From: Gemmatimonadota bacterium | Lineage (GTDB): Bacteria; Latescibacterota; UBA2968; GCA-2709665 | Reading direction: 5' to 3' | DNA: 64,000 nucleotides | NCBI GenBank assembly: GCA_028873695.1 | Contig: JAPPNU010000003.1 | Location: 1-64,000 of the forward strand | In this document: one piece after another, positions 35,146-43,644 of the stretch | How the letters are laid out: each line of letters begins with the position of its first letter | Position numbering within the stretch: the stretch's first letter is position 1 | Made by a program: the position numbers and the translations under genes | The notes under the pieces: model-generated | What the model saw: the letters and a program-made list of their open reading frames with translations, nothing else | Databases searched by the model: none | What the model was told of the DNA's origin: nothing

Positions 35146-36411
35146 ATGCAATCCTACCTGCAAACCCTGCGCCTCTTCAACCGCGACGTCCGGCTGTATC
35201 TCGCCGCCACCATCCTCTTCGGCTTCAGTCTTTTCGGCGGCATCAGCTCCCTGCTGCTCAACCTGTACCTGCTCCGTCTGGGTTACGGACCCACGTTTGT
35301 CGGGTGGGTAAACGCCACCGGCGCGTTCTCCTTTGCGGTCTGCAGTCTGCCGGCCGGGTTCATGGGGGCCCGATGGGATCCGCGCCGGGTCATGATCGCG
35401 GGTATCGGTATCGCCATCATCGGAAACGGTCTTCTCTCCCAGGCAGAACTCGTCGCCCCCGGCGCCAGAGACGTCTTTGTCATAGCGACGAATGCACTGG
35501 GGCTTGTGGGAGTGGCCCTCTACATCGTCAACGGCGCCCCGTACCTGATGGGCGTAACCGGAACACGGGAACGCAATCACGTCTTCTCCATGCAGGGCGC
35601 TCTCTTCCCGCTGGCCGGATTCTTCGGAAGCTTCGTAGGCGGCATTCTACCCGGCCGGATCGCGTGGTTGATGAACGTCGCGCCGCATCACCCCGCGCCC
35701 TTCCGCCACACGCTGCTGGCCGCCTCCGCCCTGCTCATTCCGGCACTGTTCCTTCTCATCTCCATGCACCGGCCGCAGGTCAGGCGGCCACGGGAGAGTG
35801 TGGAAGAATCCAACGCGCCGTTTCCGATGGGACTGATCACGCTGATCTCGGTGGTCTCCCTCCTGCACGTTGCCGGAGAGGGCGCCGTTCGTACTTTTTT
35901 CAACGTCTACATGGATGCCGGCCTTCAGATACCCACGTCCCTCATCGGCACGCTGATGGCCACGGGACAGCTTCTGGCGGTACCTGCCGCCCTGACGCTG
36001 CCGTTCTTCACCAGACGATTGGGCAATCATCCTACCGTCGTGTTGAGCGCCATTTGTACGCCCCTCATGCTGATACCGATGGCCCTTCTGCCGCACTGGA
36101 TTCCCGCGGGCTTCTGCTTTATGAGTATCGTGGCTCTGGCCGCTGTCCGCCGTCCCGCCTTCGTTGTCTACAATCAGGAAATCGTCCCCCCGCATTGGCG
36201 GGCGACGATGTCAGGCGCTTCCTCCATGATGGCGGGCCTCGGCTATTCGGTAATCGCAATGGGGGGCGGTTACATCATTTCCACTGCCGGATACCCCGCA
36301 CTTTTTGTGACAAGCGCCGCGTTTACAGCGCTGGGCACGCTTATCTTCTGGGCTTATTTCCGTGTCCCGCGCGGCGAATTCGCCCGGCCGACGTCAAGCA
36401 ACCCATCCTGA
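35146..36411 (+). CDS. MFS transporter
   Basis: A 421-residue membrane protein with about twelve hydrophobic segments. The loop after helix 2 reads AGFMGARWDPRR, a loose form of the MFS signature. It shows no clear similarity to sugar or drug subgroups that I can name. The ATG at 35146 begins a short amphipathic stretch (QTLRLFNRDVRLYL) leading into helix 1; the frame is open further back, overlapping the peptidase gene. It precedes the aldo/keto reductase gene by 12 bases, so mmsA, peptidase, transporter and reductase may form one operon. Confidence 0.87.
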   Translation: MQSYLQTLRLFNRDVRLYLAATILFGFSLFGGISSLLLNLYLLRLGYGPTFVGWVNATGAFSFAVCSLPAGFMGARWDPRRVMIAGIGIAIIGNGLLSQAELVAPGARDVFVIATNALGLVGVALYIVNGAPYLMGVTGTRERNHVFSMQGALFPLAGFFGSFVGGILPGRIAWLMNVAPHHPAPFRHTLLAASALLIPALFLLISMHRPQVRRPRESVEESNAPFPMGLITLISVVSLLHVAGEGAVRTFFNVYMDAGLQIPTSLIGTLMATGQLLAVPAALTLPFFTRRLGNHPTVVLSAICTPLMLIPMALLPHWIPAGFCFMSIVALAAVRRPAFVVYNQEIVPPHWRATMSGASSMMAGLGYSVIAMGGGYIISTAGYPALFVTSAAFTALGTLIFWAYFRVPRGEFARPTSSNPS

Positions 36412-36423
36412 AGGAGAACCGCG

Positions 36424-37317
36424 ATGGAATATCGAACCCTCGGTAAAACCGAGCTGCGCGTATCGGAAGTCGGCTACGGCGCGGCCCAGATCGGCAATAT
36501 CAACATGCCCGAAGACCGCGTCGAGAAGGCTCTCAATGCGGTTCTGGACGCCGGTATCAATTTCATCGACACGGCCGCCATGTACGGGCAGAGCGAGGCC
36601 CGAATCGGCAAGTTCATCTCCCACAGACGTGACGAATTCATCGTGGCCACCAAATGCGGCGACTACGTCGGGGAAACGGACGGTCAATACCACATCGTGA
36701 GGGACTACAGCCGGGAAGGCATCCTGCGAACGATCGACCAGAGCCGAAAAAAGCTGAATCTGGACGTGATCGATATCGTCCAGTTTCACGGGCTGCCGGA
36801 TCCGGAAGACGATGACGAGGTGGCATTCGAGGCGCTGCTCGACGCCAGGGAGAGGGGCTGGACCCGGTTTGTGGGCGTTTCGGCGGACGGACCCGCCGCC
36901 GCGGCGGCGGCCCGGCGATGGCCCCTCGACACGCAGGAATTCACCTACAATATCCTCTATCAGGAATCTGCGGCCAATCTCATGCCCACACTGAAGTCGC
37001 AACGAATGGGGACCATCATCAAGCGCCCCATCTCCAATGCCGTGTGGGAGCAGCAGGAACGTCCCAAAGGCGATTACATGGGCGGCCCCTGGGAACGGGC
37101 GCAGTCCATCCCGCTGGCCGACCTGGCGGGTGAGATGCCCATTCTCGAATTCGTCCTGCGCTTCACGCTTTCGCATCCGGACGTCTGCACCGCTATCATC
37201 GGCTCAACCAATCCCGATCACATCCGCGCCAACGTTGAGATCTCAGACGGACAATCGCTGACGGACGACGTCGTGCAGAGAGCAAAAGCGGCGTTCAGCG
37301 AGCGGATTGGCGGTTGA
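36424..37317 (+). CDS. Aldo/keto reductase
   Basis: A 297-residue AKR TIM-barrel protein. The catalytic tetrad is complete: Asp49, Tyr54 (FIDTAAMYG), Lys77 (VATKCG) and His122 (VQFHG). The C-terminal IIGSTNPDHI segment binds the NADPH phosphate region. It reduces aldehydes or ketones, or oxidises sugars such as galactose or fucose. AAGGAG lies seven bases before the ATG. It is the last gene of the probable mmsA-to-AKR operon. Confidence 0.93.
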   Translation: MEYRTLGKTELRVSEVGYGAAQIGNINMPEDRVEKALNAVLDAGINFIDTAAMYGQSEARIGKFISHRRDEFIVATKCGDYVGETDGQYHIVRDYSREGILRTIDQSRKKLNLDVIDIVQFHGLPDPEDDDEVAFEALLDARERGWTRFVGVSADGPAAAAAARRWPLDTQEFTYNILYQESAANLMPTLKSQRMGTIIKRPISNAVWEQQERPKGDYMGGPWERAQSIPLADLAGEMPILEFVLRFTLSHPDVCTAIIGSTNPDHIRANVEISDGQSLTDDVVQRAKAAFSERIGG

Positions 37318-37400
37318 TTCGGGGTAACGGGCAGACGCGAAGGCGTTGGCGGTGTGGGTATCGTTGAAGAGTACCGGGGCGTGTACGCTATCCCAAAAAG

Positions 37401-37432
37401 GAATCGCCCCCGGCTTGACCCGGGGGCGATTC
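37401..37432. terminator. GC-rich terminator hairpin
   Basis: A 13-bp stem (GAATCGCCCCCGG with its complement) encloses a 6-base loop. On the minus strand it is followed by CTTTTTG, so it stops leftward transcripts from the tRNA best; it may also end the plus-strand AKR transcript, 84 bases past the stop. Confidence 0.7.
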
Positions 37433-37555
37433 TCACCACCTGGGCGCATTCGCGCTTTCAGTGGCTCAAAGAAAGTTACGATCGTTCGACGATCATGTCA
37501 AGCCATGAGAATGGCGAAGAAGAGTCACGCCGGTATACGGTACGTTCAAAGCAGA

Positions 37556-37586
37556 AAAGGTTTACGGAAAGCTGACGTAAACCTTT
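37556..37586. terminator. Bidirectional terminator beside tRNA-Pro
   Basis: AAAGGTTTACG pairs with CGTAAACCTTT over 11 bp with a 9-base loop. The plus strand continues GTTTTTTA and the minus strand TTCTGCTTT. It lies about 10 bases beyond the tRNA 3' end. Confidence 0.8.
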
Positions 37587-37595
37587 GTTTTTTAC

Positions 37596-37672
37596 TGGTC
37601 GGGGAGGCGGGATTCGAACCCGCGACCCCCTGCTCCCAAAGCAGGTGCTCTGCCGGACTGAGCCACTCCCCG
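37596..37672 (-). tRNA. tRNA-Pro (anticodon TGG)
   Basis: A complete 77-base cloverleaf with encoded CCA. The acceptor stem is CGGGGAG/CTCCCCG, the D-arm contains GGCTCAGTCCGGCAGAGC, the anticodon stem CCTGC/GCAGG encloses loop TTTGGGA (anticodon TGG), and the T-arm has GGTTCGAATCC. It reads proline codons CCN/CCA. It is not a selenocysteine tRNA. Confidence 0.95.
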
Positions 37673-37972
37673 ACCCAACGTGACAGACTGCGCGTTCCTG
37701 TTCGGAATATCCACAATTCGCCGGTGTCGGGCAAGCAAAAAAGGCGAAATACGCACGTGTCCCGCCTGAATCTGAGACGCGTCCCGATTCATGCCCGACC
37801 GTCCGGGATACGTCGACCCGCCAGCATGCTCGATTGCGCCGCGCAACATCCCGCAACGCCTGCCAGGCCGGGCTCCATGGTTTTCACTTGCCCGGAGAAA
37901 CTGCACAAGGTAATTTGGCGTGCGGTTGCAATCGAGTCGTTTCCCTCTCCTTTCTCAGCAGTCGCTCCATCT

Positions 37973-39106
37973 ATGCCCGACAAACCCGTACTGATCATCG
38001 ACGGCCACCTGGACATGGCCTTCAACGCCCTGTTCTACCGGCGCGACCTTACGCAACCTGTGCATGTGCTGCGCGAACGTGAGGACGTCGTTCCCGCAGG
38101 CTTGTCTGTCCATAAAGACTCTCTTGAACGACGTGCGGGCCTGAAAGACAGACGCTACACGGTGACCGTAACCCTGCCCGAGATGCGCGTGGGCCGCGTC
38201 GGCATCATGCTCTCCACCATCATGGCGCGCGTTCAATCCCCCTCCATCGACTCCCACAACGCCGTTCGCGCCCAGTCAGTCGCGTACGCGAGAGGCCAGA
38301 GCCACCTCCATTACTACAACGCGCTGGCGCGCAGAGGCGAAATCACTTTCATCAAGGATTCCGCCGATCTCGATGCCTGTGTGTCGTCCTGGCAGAACCC
38401 GACCGACGCCACGCCGATCGGCCTGATTCTGACCGCCGAAAGCGCCGACCCCATCCTGGGACCGGACCAGGTGGCGGAGTGGTGGGACGCCGGCCTGCGC
38501 TCGGTATCCCTCACCCACTTCGGCGCAAACACGTACGGCCACGGGACCGGCACGGTGGGCGGGCTCTATCCTCCCGCCTATCCCCTGATGGACGCCTTTA
38601 AGGACGTGGGCATGGTCATTGACCTCACGCACGCGTCGGACCTCACGTTCTGGCAGATTCTGGACTATTGGGACGGACCGGTCCACGCCAGCCACTGCAA
38701 CTGCCGAGCGCTCCTTCGCGGGCAGAGGCACCTGAGCGACGAGATGATCCAGGCCATCGTCGAACGCGGCGGCGTCATCGGGATGGTCTTCGCGGAACAG
38801 ATGCTCAGCCCCTCCTGGGACTGGGACGATCCTTCAACGCATTACACAACGGCCACACGGCCGATGAAGGCCGTTGTCGAACACATCGACCACGTCTGCC
38901 AGCTCACCGGCAACAGCCGTCACGTTGCCATCGGCACGGATCTGGACGGCGGCTTCGGACTGGAACTCTCCCCCACGGACTATAACACGATTGCCGACCT
39001 CCAGCGGTTTCCCGCCATCCTGGAAGCGCACGGATACGACTCTGAAGACATCGACAACATCTGTCATGGGAATCTGATCCGGTTCTTCAAAGCGTCATGG
39101 ACCTGA
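37973..39106 (+). CDS. Membrane dipeptidase-like M19 metallopeptidase, copy 1
   Basis: A 377-residue protein of the renal-dipeptidase (M19) amidohydrolase family. Metal ligands are His12 and Asp14 in DGHLDM, the bridging Glu in LTAESAD, His in DLTHAS, and His in HASHCNC; GTDLDGGFG gives the catalytic aspartate. It should hydrolyse dipeptides or beta-lactam-like amides. A longer open frame upstream runs through tRNA-Pro and is not real; the ATG at 37973 matches the start of its neighbour, which also begins MPD. A paralogue follows after 68 bases. Confidence 0.9.
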   Translation: MPDKPVLIIDGHLDMAFNALFYRRDLTQPVHVLREREDVVPAGLSVHKDSLERRAGLKDRRYTVTVTLPEMRVGRVGIMLSTIMARVQSPSIDSHNAVRAQSVAYARGQSHLHYYNALARRGEITFIKDSADLDACVSSWQNPTDATPIGLILTAESADPILGPDQVAEWWDAGLRSVSLTHFGANTYGHGTGTVGGLYPPAYPLMDAFKDVGMVIDLTHASDLTFWQILDYWDGPVHASHCNCRALLRGQRHLSDEMIQAIVERGGVIGMVFAEQMLSPSWDWDDPSTHYTTATRPMKAVVEHIDHVCQLTGNSRHVAIGTDLDGGFGLELSPTDYNTIADLQRFPAILEAHGYDSEDIDNICHGNLIRFFKASWT

Positions 39107-39174
39107 CGCCGGCAACGTAACCGCCTGCCCGCTTCCTGCAGCCCTCAGGGCCGATTACATCCAGGGTTTTTCAA

Positions 39175-40257
39175 ATGCCCGACCGTCCGTACCTGATTGC
39201 AGACAGCCACCTCGACCTCGGATTCAGCGCCATTCAGGTCAACCGGGACCTCACGCAGCCTGCCGCAACCGTACGCGTCCACGACGCCGAACCTGTGATG
39301 CGCAGCTTCGGCAGCTGTACCGTGACGTTTCCCGAGCTCCGCCGTGGCAACGTGGGCATCATATTCGCCACGATGATGTCCCGAACCGACCCCAACGACC
39401 GGTGGACCCGGACCGGCATGTACTGCCAGGACCAGTGCCACGGCGTCGGCAGAGGCCACCTCGCCTATTATCAGGCGATGGAACGCGAAGGCGTGGTTCG
39501 GCTCATCCGCAGTTCACAGGACCTGGACGAGACGGTCGCCGCGTGGAATAACCCCTCCCCCGATACCCCCATCGGTCTCGTGGCGGCCATGGAAAGCGCC
39601 GACCCCATCCTGGACCCGGCGCAGGTTCCCGAGTGGTACGATCTGGGCCTTCGCATGGTGAGTATATCCCACTATGGCGTCAGCTCATACTGCCACGGCA
39701 CCGGCACCGAAGGCGGCCTCCTGGAACGCGGAAAACCCCTGCTGGACGCATTGAAGGATGCAGGAATTATCGTTGACCTCACTCACACCACGGACCAGGC
39801 CTTCTGGGAGATTCTGGACGTCTACGACGGCCCGGTGGCCGCCTCCCACCATAACTGCCGCGCCCTCACGCCCGGCCAGCGCCAGCTCACCGACGAGATG
39901 ATCGGCGCCATTGTCGAACGGGGCGGCGTGATCGGCGCCGCATTCGATGCCTGGATGCTGGATCCGGACTGGAATCGTGAGATTCCCTGCTGGGCACAGA
40001 GCACAAAGGCCACTCTCGAAACCGTAGCCAATCACATCGACCACGTCTGCCAACTCGCCGGCAACGCGCGGCATGCCGGCATCGGCACGGATCTGGACGG
40101 CGGCTTCGGACAAGAACAGTCCCCGCGCGACCTCAACACCATCGCCGATCTTCAGAACCTGGTCGGCATCCTCCGGCGCCGCGGTTACGACGAACCCGAC
40201 GTCCGCAACGTCCTCTCCGGCAACTGGGTCCGTTTCCTGAAAGAAGTCTGGGCGTAG
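39175..40257 (+). CDS. Membrane dipeptidase-like M19 metallopeptidase, copy 2
   Basis: A 360-residue M19 peptidase, a tandem paralogue of the preceding gene (shared RDLTQPA start, AESADPILDP-type block, GTGTEGGL, IDHVCQLAGN). Metal ligands are His12 and Asp14 (DSHLDLG), Glu in AMESAD, His in DLTHTT and His in ASHHNC, plus GTDLDGGFG. Divergence between the copies is largest in the N-terminal third, which suggests different substrates. Repeat R1 copy 2 begins directly after the stop codon. Confidence 0.9.
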   Translation: MPDRPYLIADSHLDLGFSAIQVNRDLTQPAATVRVHDAEPVMRSFGSCTVTFPELRRGNVGIIFATMMSRTDPNDRWTRTGMYCQDQCHGVGRGHLAYYQAMEREGVVRLIRSSQDLDETVAAWNNPSPDTPIGLVAAMESADPILDPAQVPEWYDLGLRMVSISHYGVSSYCHGTGTEGGLLERGKPLLDALKDAGIIVDLTHTTDQAFWEILDVYDGPVAASHHNCRALTPGQRQLTDEMIGAIVERGGVIGAAFDAWMLDPDWNREIPCWAQSTKATLETVANHIDHVCQLAGNARHAGIGTDLDGGFGQEQSPRDLNTIADLQNLVGILRRRGYDEPDVRNVLSGNWVRFLKEVWA

Positions 40258-40420
40258 CAGTCCGTTGAGAAAGTCGCTCTGCAGGCGAGGACGAGTCATT
40301 ATGGTCGAAGACAAGGCGCGCGACCGAGTCCCATCCTGCGATTCGGCGAGGGAGCGCAACGCCGTATTTCGACCGCAAGGGCCGGCCGTAGCCCGGATGG
40401 ACTTTTTCAACGCGCTGGCA
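40258..40420 (+). repeat. Dispersed repeat R1, copy 2, with inverted ends
   Basis: Bases 40297-40420 match 162-285 at about 117 of 124 positions. This copy also has a left flank whose CCGTTGAGAAAGTC (40262-40275) is an imperfect inverted repeat (12 of 14) of GACTTTTTCAACGC at 40400-40413. Together they suggest a small MITE- or REP-like element of about 150 bases inserted after the dipeptidase gene. No transposase is nearby. Confidence 0.8.
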
Positions 40421-40469
40421 GGGTAGAAGCCTGCATCGATCCTGCTCCCGTTTACCGGACCGAATACCA

Positions 40470-41939
40470 ATGACGTCAAGACCGAACCTGCTACTGATAA
40501 CAACCGACCAGCAGCGCGGCGACTGCCTCGGCTGCGACGGCCACCCGGCTCTCGAGACCCCCTACCTCGATGAACTGGCGGAGGGAGGCGTTCACTTCAG
40601 CCACGCCTACACCTCCGTCCCCTCTTGCACCCCCGCCCGCGCCGGCATCCTGACGGGAATGGACCAGTGGAACCACGGCCGTCTCACCATGACCGGCGCC
40701 GACCCGCTGGAATACCCTGCCACGCTGCCCGGAGAACTCGCCGGCGCCGGCTACCATACACAGGCCGTGGGCAAGATGCACTTCCACCCCCAGCGCAGAC
40801 TCCACGGCTTTCACCATATGGTCCTGGACGAGAGCGGGCGGCGATTGGGCAACTTCATCAGCGACTACCACGTTTTCTTCGAGAAACACAAACAGGGCGA
40901 ATACGGGTACCGTGACCACAGCGTCGACTGGAACTCCTGGATGGCCCGTCCGTCCCATCTTCCGGAACACCTTCATCCCACGCACTGGACGGCGTCCGAG
41001 GGCATCCGATTCCTCGAGAATCGAGATCCCACCAGACCCTTCTTCCTCTGGTTGTCCTTCGCCCGCCCCCATTCCCCGTACGACGCGCCGCAAACCTACT
41101 ACGATATGTACATCGACAATCCACGGGTGCCCGAAGCGGCCGCGGGCGCGTGGTCCGCCCGCTATGACCGTCGAATCGCCGACGTGAACGCCCCCCGCAC
41201 CCGTCGCACCGACGCCGAGATCCAACGCGCGCGCGCGGCATATTACGGCAACATCACATTCATCGACCATCAGATCGGCCGCGTCCTGCACGAACTGCGC
41301 CGGCGCGACCCGGCGGCATCGGCCAACACCCTCGTCCTGTTCACGTCAGACCACGGCGACATGATGGGCGACCACCACCACTGGCGAAAGACGTACGCCT
41401 ATGAAGGCTCCGCCCGAATCCCTTTCATCCTAAAATACCCGGACGCGTGGGATATTCCCCGAAACCGGACGTTGACTCAGCCGGTCGAACTGCGAGACAT
41501 CATGCCCACGTTTCTCGACGCCGTTGGCGTTCCGGTCCCCGAATCCGTCGACGGCCTCAGCCTCCTCAGACTCTCCCGGGGCGAAGACGACGGCTGGCGA
41601 GCGTTCGTACAGGGCGAACACACCACCTGTTACGACAAAGAACACGGGATGCAGTACGTTACCGACGGACGTGAAAAGTACATCTGGTTTCACCATACGG
41701 GCGCCGAACAGTTCTTCGACCTGGCAACCGACCCTCTGGAATGCAACGACCTCGCGGCGGATTCCGATCGTCAACCGCGAATCGACGTCTGGCGCAGACG
41801 CCTGGCCGCGATCAACGAAAAACGCGGCGATCCCCGCGGCCGGAACGGCAGACTCGAGCCTCAGCCTGACGGAGCGCTGTCGTTGTCGCCCAACTATGAG
41901 AAGTGGAAACAACGGGCGAGGACGACGGAAGCATCTTAG
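40470..41939 (+). CDS. Sulfatase
   Basis: A 489-residue formylglycine-dependent sulfatase. The N-terminal metal block is LITTDQQRGD (Asp12-Asp13 region), the modification site is C53-T-P-A-R57 (CxPxR), and TSDHGDMMGDHH supplies the remaining calcium ligands. The cysteine must be converted to formylglycine by an FGE or anSME, neither of which is here. No signal peptide is visible. It would release sulfate from a glycan or small sulfate ester. The following esterase gene may share its transcript. Confidence 0.93.
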   Translation: MTSRPNLLLITTDQQRGDCLGCDGHPALETPYLDELAEGGVHFSHAYTSVPSCTPARAGILTGMDQWNHGRLTMTGADPLEYPATLPGELAGAGYHTQAVGKMHFHPQRRLHGFHHMVLDESGRRLGNFISDYHVFFEKHKQGEYGYRDHSVDWNSWMARPSHLPEHLHPTHWTASEGIRFLENRDPTRPFFLWLSFARPHSPYDAPQTYYDMYIDNPRVPEAAAGAWSARYDRRIADVNAPRTRRTDAEIQRARAAYYGNITFIDHQIGRVLHELRRRDPAASANTLVLFTSDHGDMMGDHHHWRKTYAYEGSARIPFILKYPDAWDIPRNRTLTQPVELRDIMPTFLDAVGVPVPESVDGLSLLRLSRGEDDGWRAFVQGEHTTCYDKEHGMQYVTDGREKYIWFHHTGAEQFFDLATDPLECNDLAADSDRQPRIDVWRRRLAAINEKRGDPRGRNGRLEPQPDGALSLSPNYEKWKQRARTTEAS

Positions 41940-42013
41940 CAGCTGTCTTAGGCCCTGAACGCGGCGCTCGAGCGTCACTCAATGATCTGTTCTTGACGAT
42001 ACGGGACGACCCC

Positions 42014-43051
42014 ATGGCACGCGAAACCGGTTTCAGCTTCTCCCCGTCGGTGCATCACCGGCGCCTGATGGACTCGCTCGAACCCTCGCTGGCGTATCGA
42101 GGGGACGACTTCGAGCCGTGGCAGCGGAAACTTCGTCGGAAAGTCCGTCAACTTGTCGGGGATATGCCCGAAGAACGAGTCTCCCTGGATGTTCGCACGC
42201 TTTGGAAGCGGGACCACCCGCTCGGGAGTATCGAAAAGATCGTATTCACCGCCGAGCCGTACGCCGACGTTCCCGCGTACGTATGCCTGCCGGCGCGCGT
42301 CGAGCCGCCCTACGCTTTTTTCATCTGTCTCCAGGGACACTCGACGGGAATGCACAACTCCATTGCGGTGGCCAGGGAGGATAACGCCTCGCCCATCGAC
42401 GTTGCCGGAGACAGGGACTTCGGACTCGGGTGCATGAAGCGCGGCATCGCCGCCCTGTGCATCGAACAGCGTTCTTTCGGCGAACGCAGGGAACGCAGCC
42501 AGCGGAAGATTTCCACCCACGGCTGTCACGACGCCACAATGCACGCCCTCATGCTCGGTCGAACCCTGCTGGGCGAGCGCGTGTACGACGTGGACCGGGG
42601 AATCGACTACCTGCTTTCACGCGGCGACGCCCATCCCGGGCGCATCGGTGTTATGGGCAACTCCGGCGGCGGGACCATCAGCCTCTTTGCCTCCGCTCTT
42701 TTGCCGCGAATCTCGTACGCGATGCCTTCCTGCTACTTCTGCACGTTCCGTGACTCCATCATGTCGATCTATCACTGCGCGGACAACTACGTGCCCGGTC
42801 TTCTCAAGTACGCCGAAATGCCGGATGTGATGGGGCTCTTCGCACCCAGGCCGGTCGTGCTCGTCGCGGGGAAGGACGACGGTATCTTCCCCGTCGCCGG
42901 CGTCCACAGGGCCTTTCGACACCTGCAGGAAATCTATACCGCAGCCGGCGCGTCCCAACGCTGTCACCTGGTTGTCGGCAACGGAGGCCACCGGTTTTAC
43001 GCCGAGGATGCCTGGCCGCTGATGCTCGAGGAAATCTCGAAAGCCGCTTGA
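42014..43051 (+). CDS. Alpha/beta hydrolase, acetylxylan-esterase-like
   Basis: A 345-residue alpha/beta hydrolase of the group often labelled AXE1/dienelactone-like. The nucleophile is Ser217 in GVMGNSGGGT, the acid lies in VAGKDDGIFP and the catalytic histidine in NGGHRF. QRSFGERRE and GRTLLGERVYD are typical of this family. It probably removes acetyl or other short acyl groups from a carbohydrate. It follows the sulfatase by 74 bases on the same strand, which supports a shared role on a sulfated, acylated glycan. Start at the ATG 42014; no clear ribosome-binding site. Confidence 0.85.
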   Translation: MARETGFSFSPSVHHRRLMDSLEPSLAYRGDDFEPWQRKLRRKVRQLVGDMPEERVSLDVRTLWKRDHPLGSIEKIVFTAEPYADVPAYVCLPARVEPPYAFFICLQGHSTGMHNSIAVAREDNASPIDVAGDRDFGLGCMKRGIAALCIEQRSFGERRERSQRKISTHGCHDATMHALMLGRTLLGERVYDVDRGIDYLLSRGDAHPGRIGVMGNSGGGTISLFASALLPRISYAMPSCYFCTFRDSIMSIYHCADNYVPGLLKYAEMPDVMGLFAPRPVVLVAGKDDGIFPVAGVHRAFRHLQEIYTAAGASQRCHLVVGNGGHRFYAEDAWPLMLEEISKAA

Positions 43052-43101
43052 TAAAAAAAAGGCGCGGATTTCGCCGCGCACCCGCCGATGGCGAGGAGAC
43101 C

Positions 43102-43575
43102 ATGCCAATGAATTACTGGCTGATGAAGTGCGAACTCAGCGAGTGCAGCTTCGACGACCTGAAGAACAACCGCCCGAACAGCACCGGAAAGTGGCGCGGC
43201 GTTCGCAACTACCAGGCTCGGAATTTCATCCGGGACGAGATGCAGAAGGGCGACGTCGTCCTCTTCTACCAGTCAAATTGTGACGAACCCGGAATCGCCG
43301 GACTGGCGGAAATTGTACGCGCGGCCTACCCCGACCCTTCGGCCTTCGATCCGGACAGCGGCTACTACGATGCCAAATCGACGCCCGGCGATCCCCGCTG
43401 GTTCTCCGTCGACGTCAAATGGAAAAAGGCCTTCAAGACGTACGTTCCTCTCAAAGACCTCAAAGCCAACCCTGCGTTGAAAGAAATGCTGGTCGTTCGG
43501 AGAGGCCAGCGCCTGTCCATCCAGCCGGTAAAGAAGAGTGAATTTGAAATCGTCAGCGAAATGGGAGGGGTCTGA
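43102..43575 (+). CDS. EVE domain protein
   Basis: A 157-residue protein of the EVE family (thymocyte nuclear protein 1-like, PUA/YTH-related fold). It begins NYWLMKCELSECSFDDL and contains WRGVRNYQARNFIRDEM, GDVVLFYQSN and PRWFSVDVKW, all diagnostic. EVE domains bind modified bases in DNA or RNA; in bacteria they occur both as single genes and fused to restriction enzymes. GAGGAG lies just ahead of the ATG at 43102. It converges on the rhodanese gene. Confidence 0.93.
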   Translation: MPMNYWLMKCELSECSFDDLKNNRPNSTGKWRGVRNYQARNFIRDEMQKGDVVLFYQSNCDEPGIAGLAEIVRAAYPDPSAFDPDSGYYDAKSTPGDPRWFSVDVKWKKAFKTYVPLKDLKANPALKEMLVVRRGQRLSIQPVKKSEFEIVSEMGGV

Positions 43576-43594
43576 AATCACCCCGTACCCCGGT

Positions 43595-43610
43595 ACGATA
43601 TCGATATCGT
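43595..43610. other. 16-base perfect palindrome between convergent genes
   Basis: ACGATATC followed directly by GATATCGT, located between the EVE and rhodanese stop codons. It may act in termination or be a protein site; no T run adjoins it. Confidence 0.4.
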
Positions 43611-43644
43611 CCGGCGCAGACGACGCGCGGGTCTACCGATCCGA

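Noticed and set aside
33597..35147. 516-codon minus-strand open frame
   Set aside because: Antisense to mmsA and the M42 peptidase, both with clear motifs.
37596..37672. tRNA-Sec
   Set aside because: The anticodon loop reads TTTGGGA, giving TGG (proline), and the length and arms are those of an ordinary elongator tRNA. No selenocysteine tRNA or sel gene is visible in the window.
37346..37972. N-terminal extension of dipeptidase copy 1
   Set aside because: The extension would run through tRNA-Pro and two terminators. The paralogue also starts at MPD, matching the ATG at 37973.
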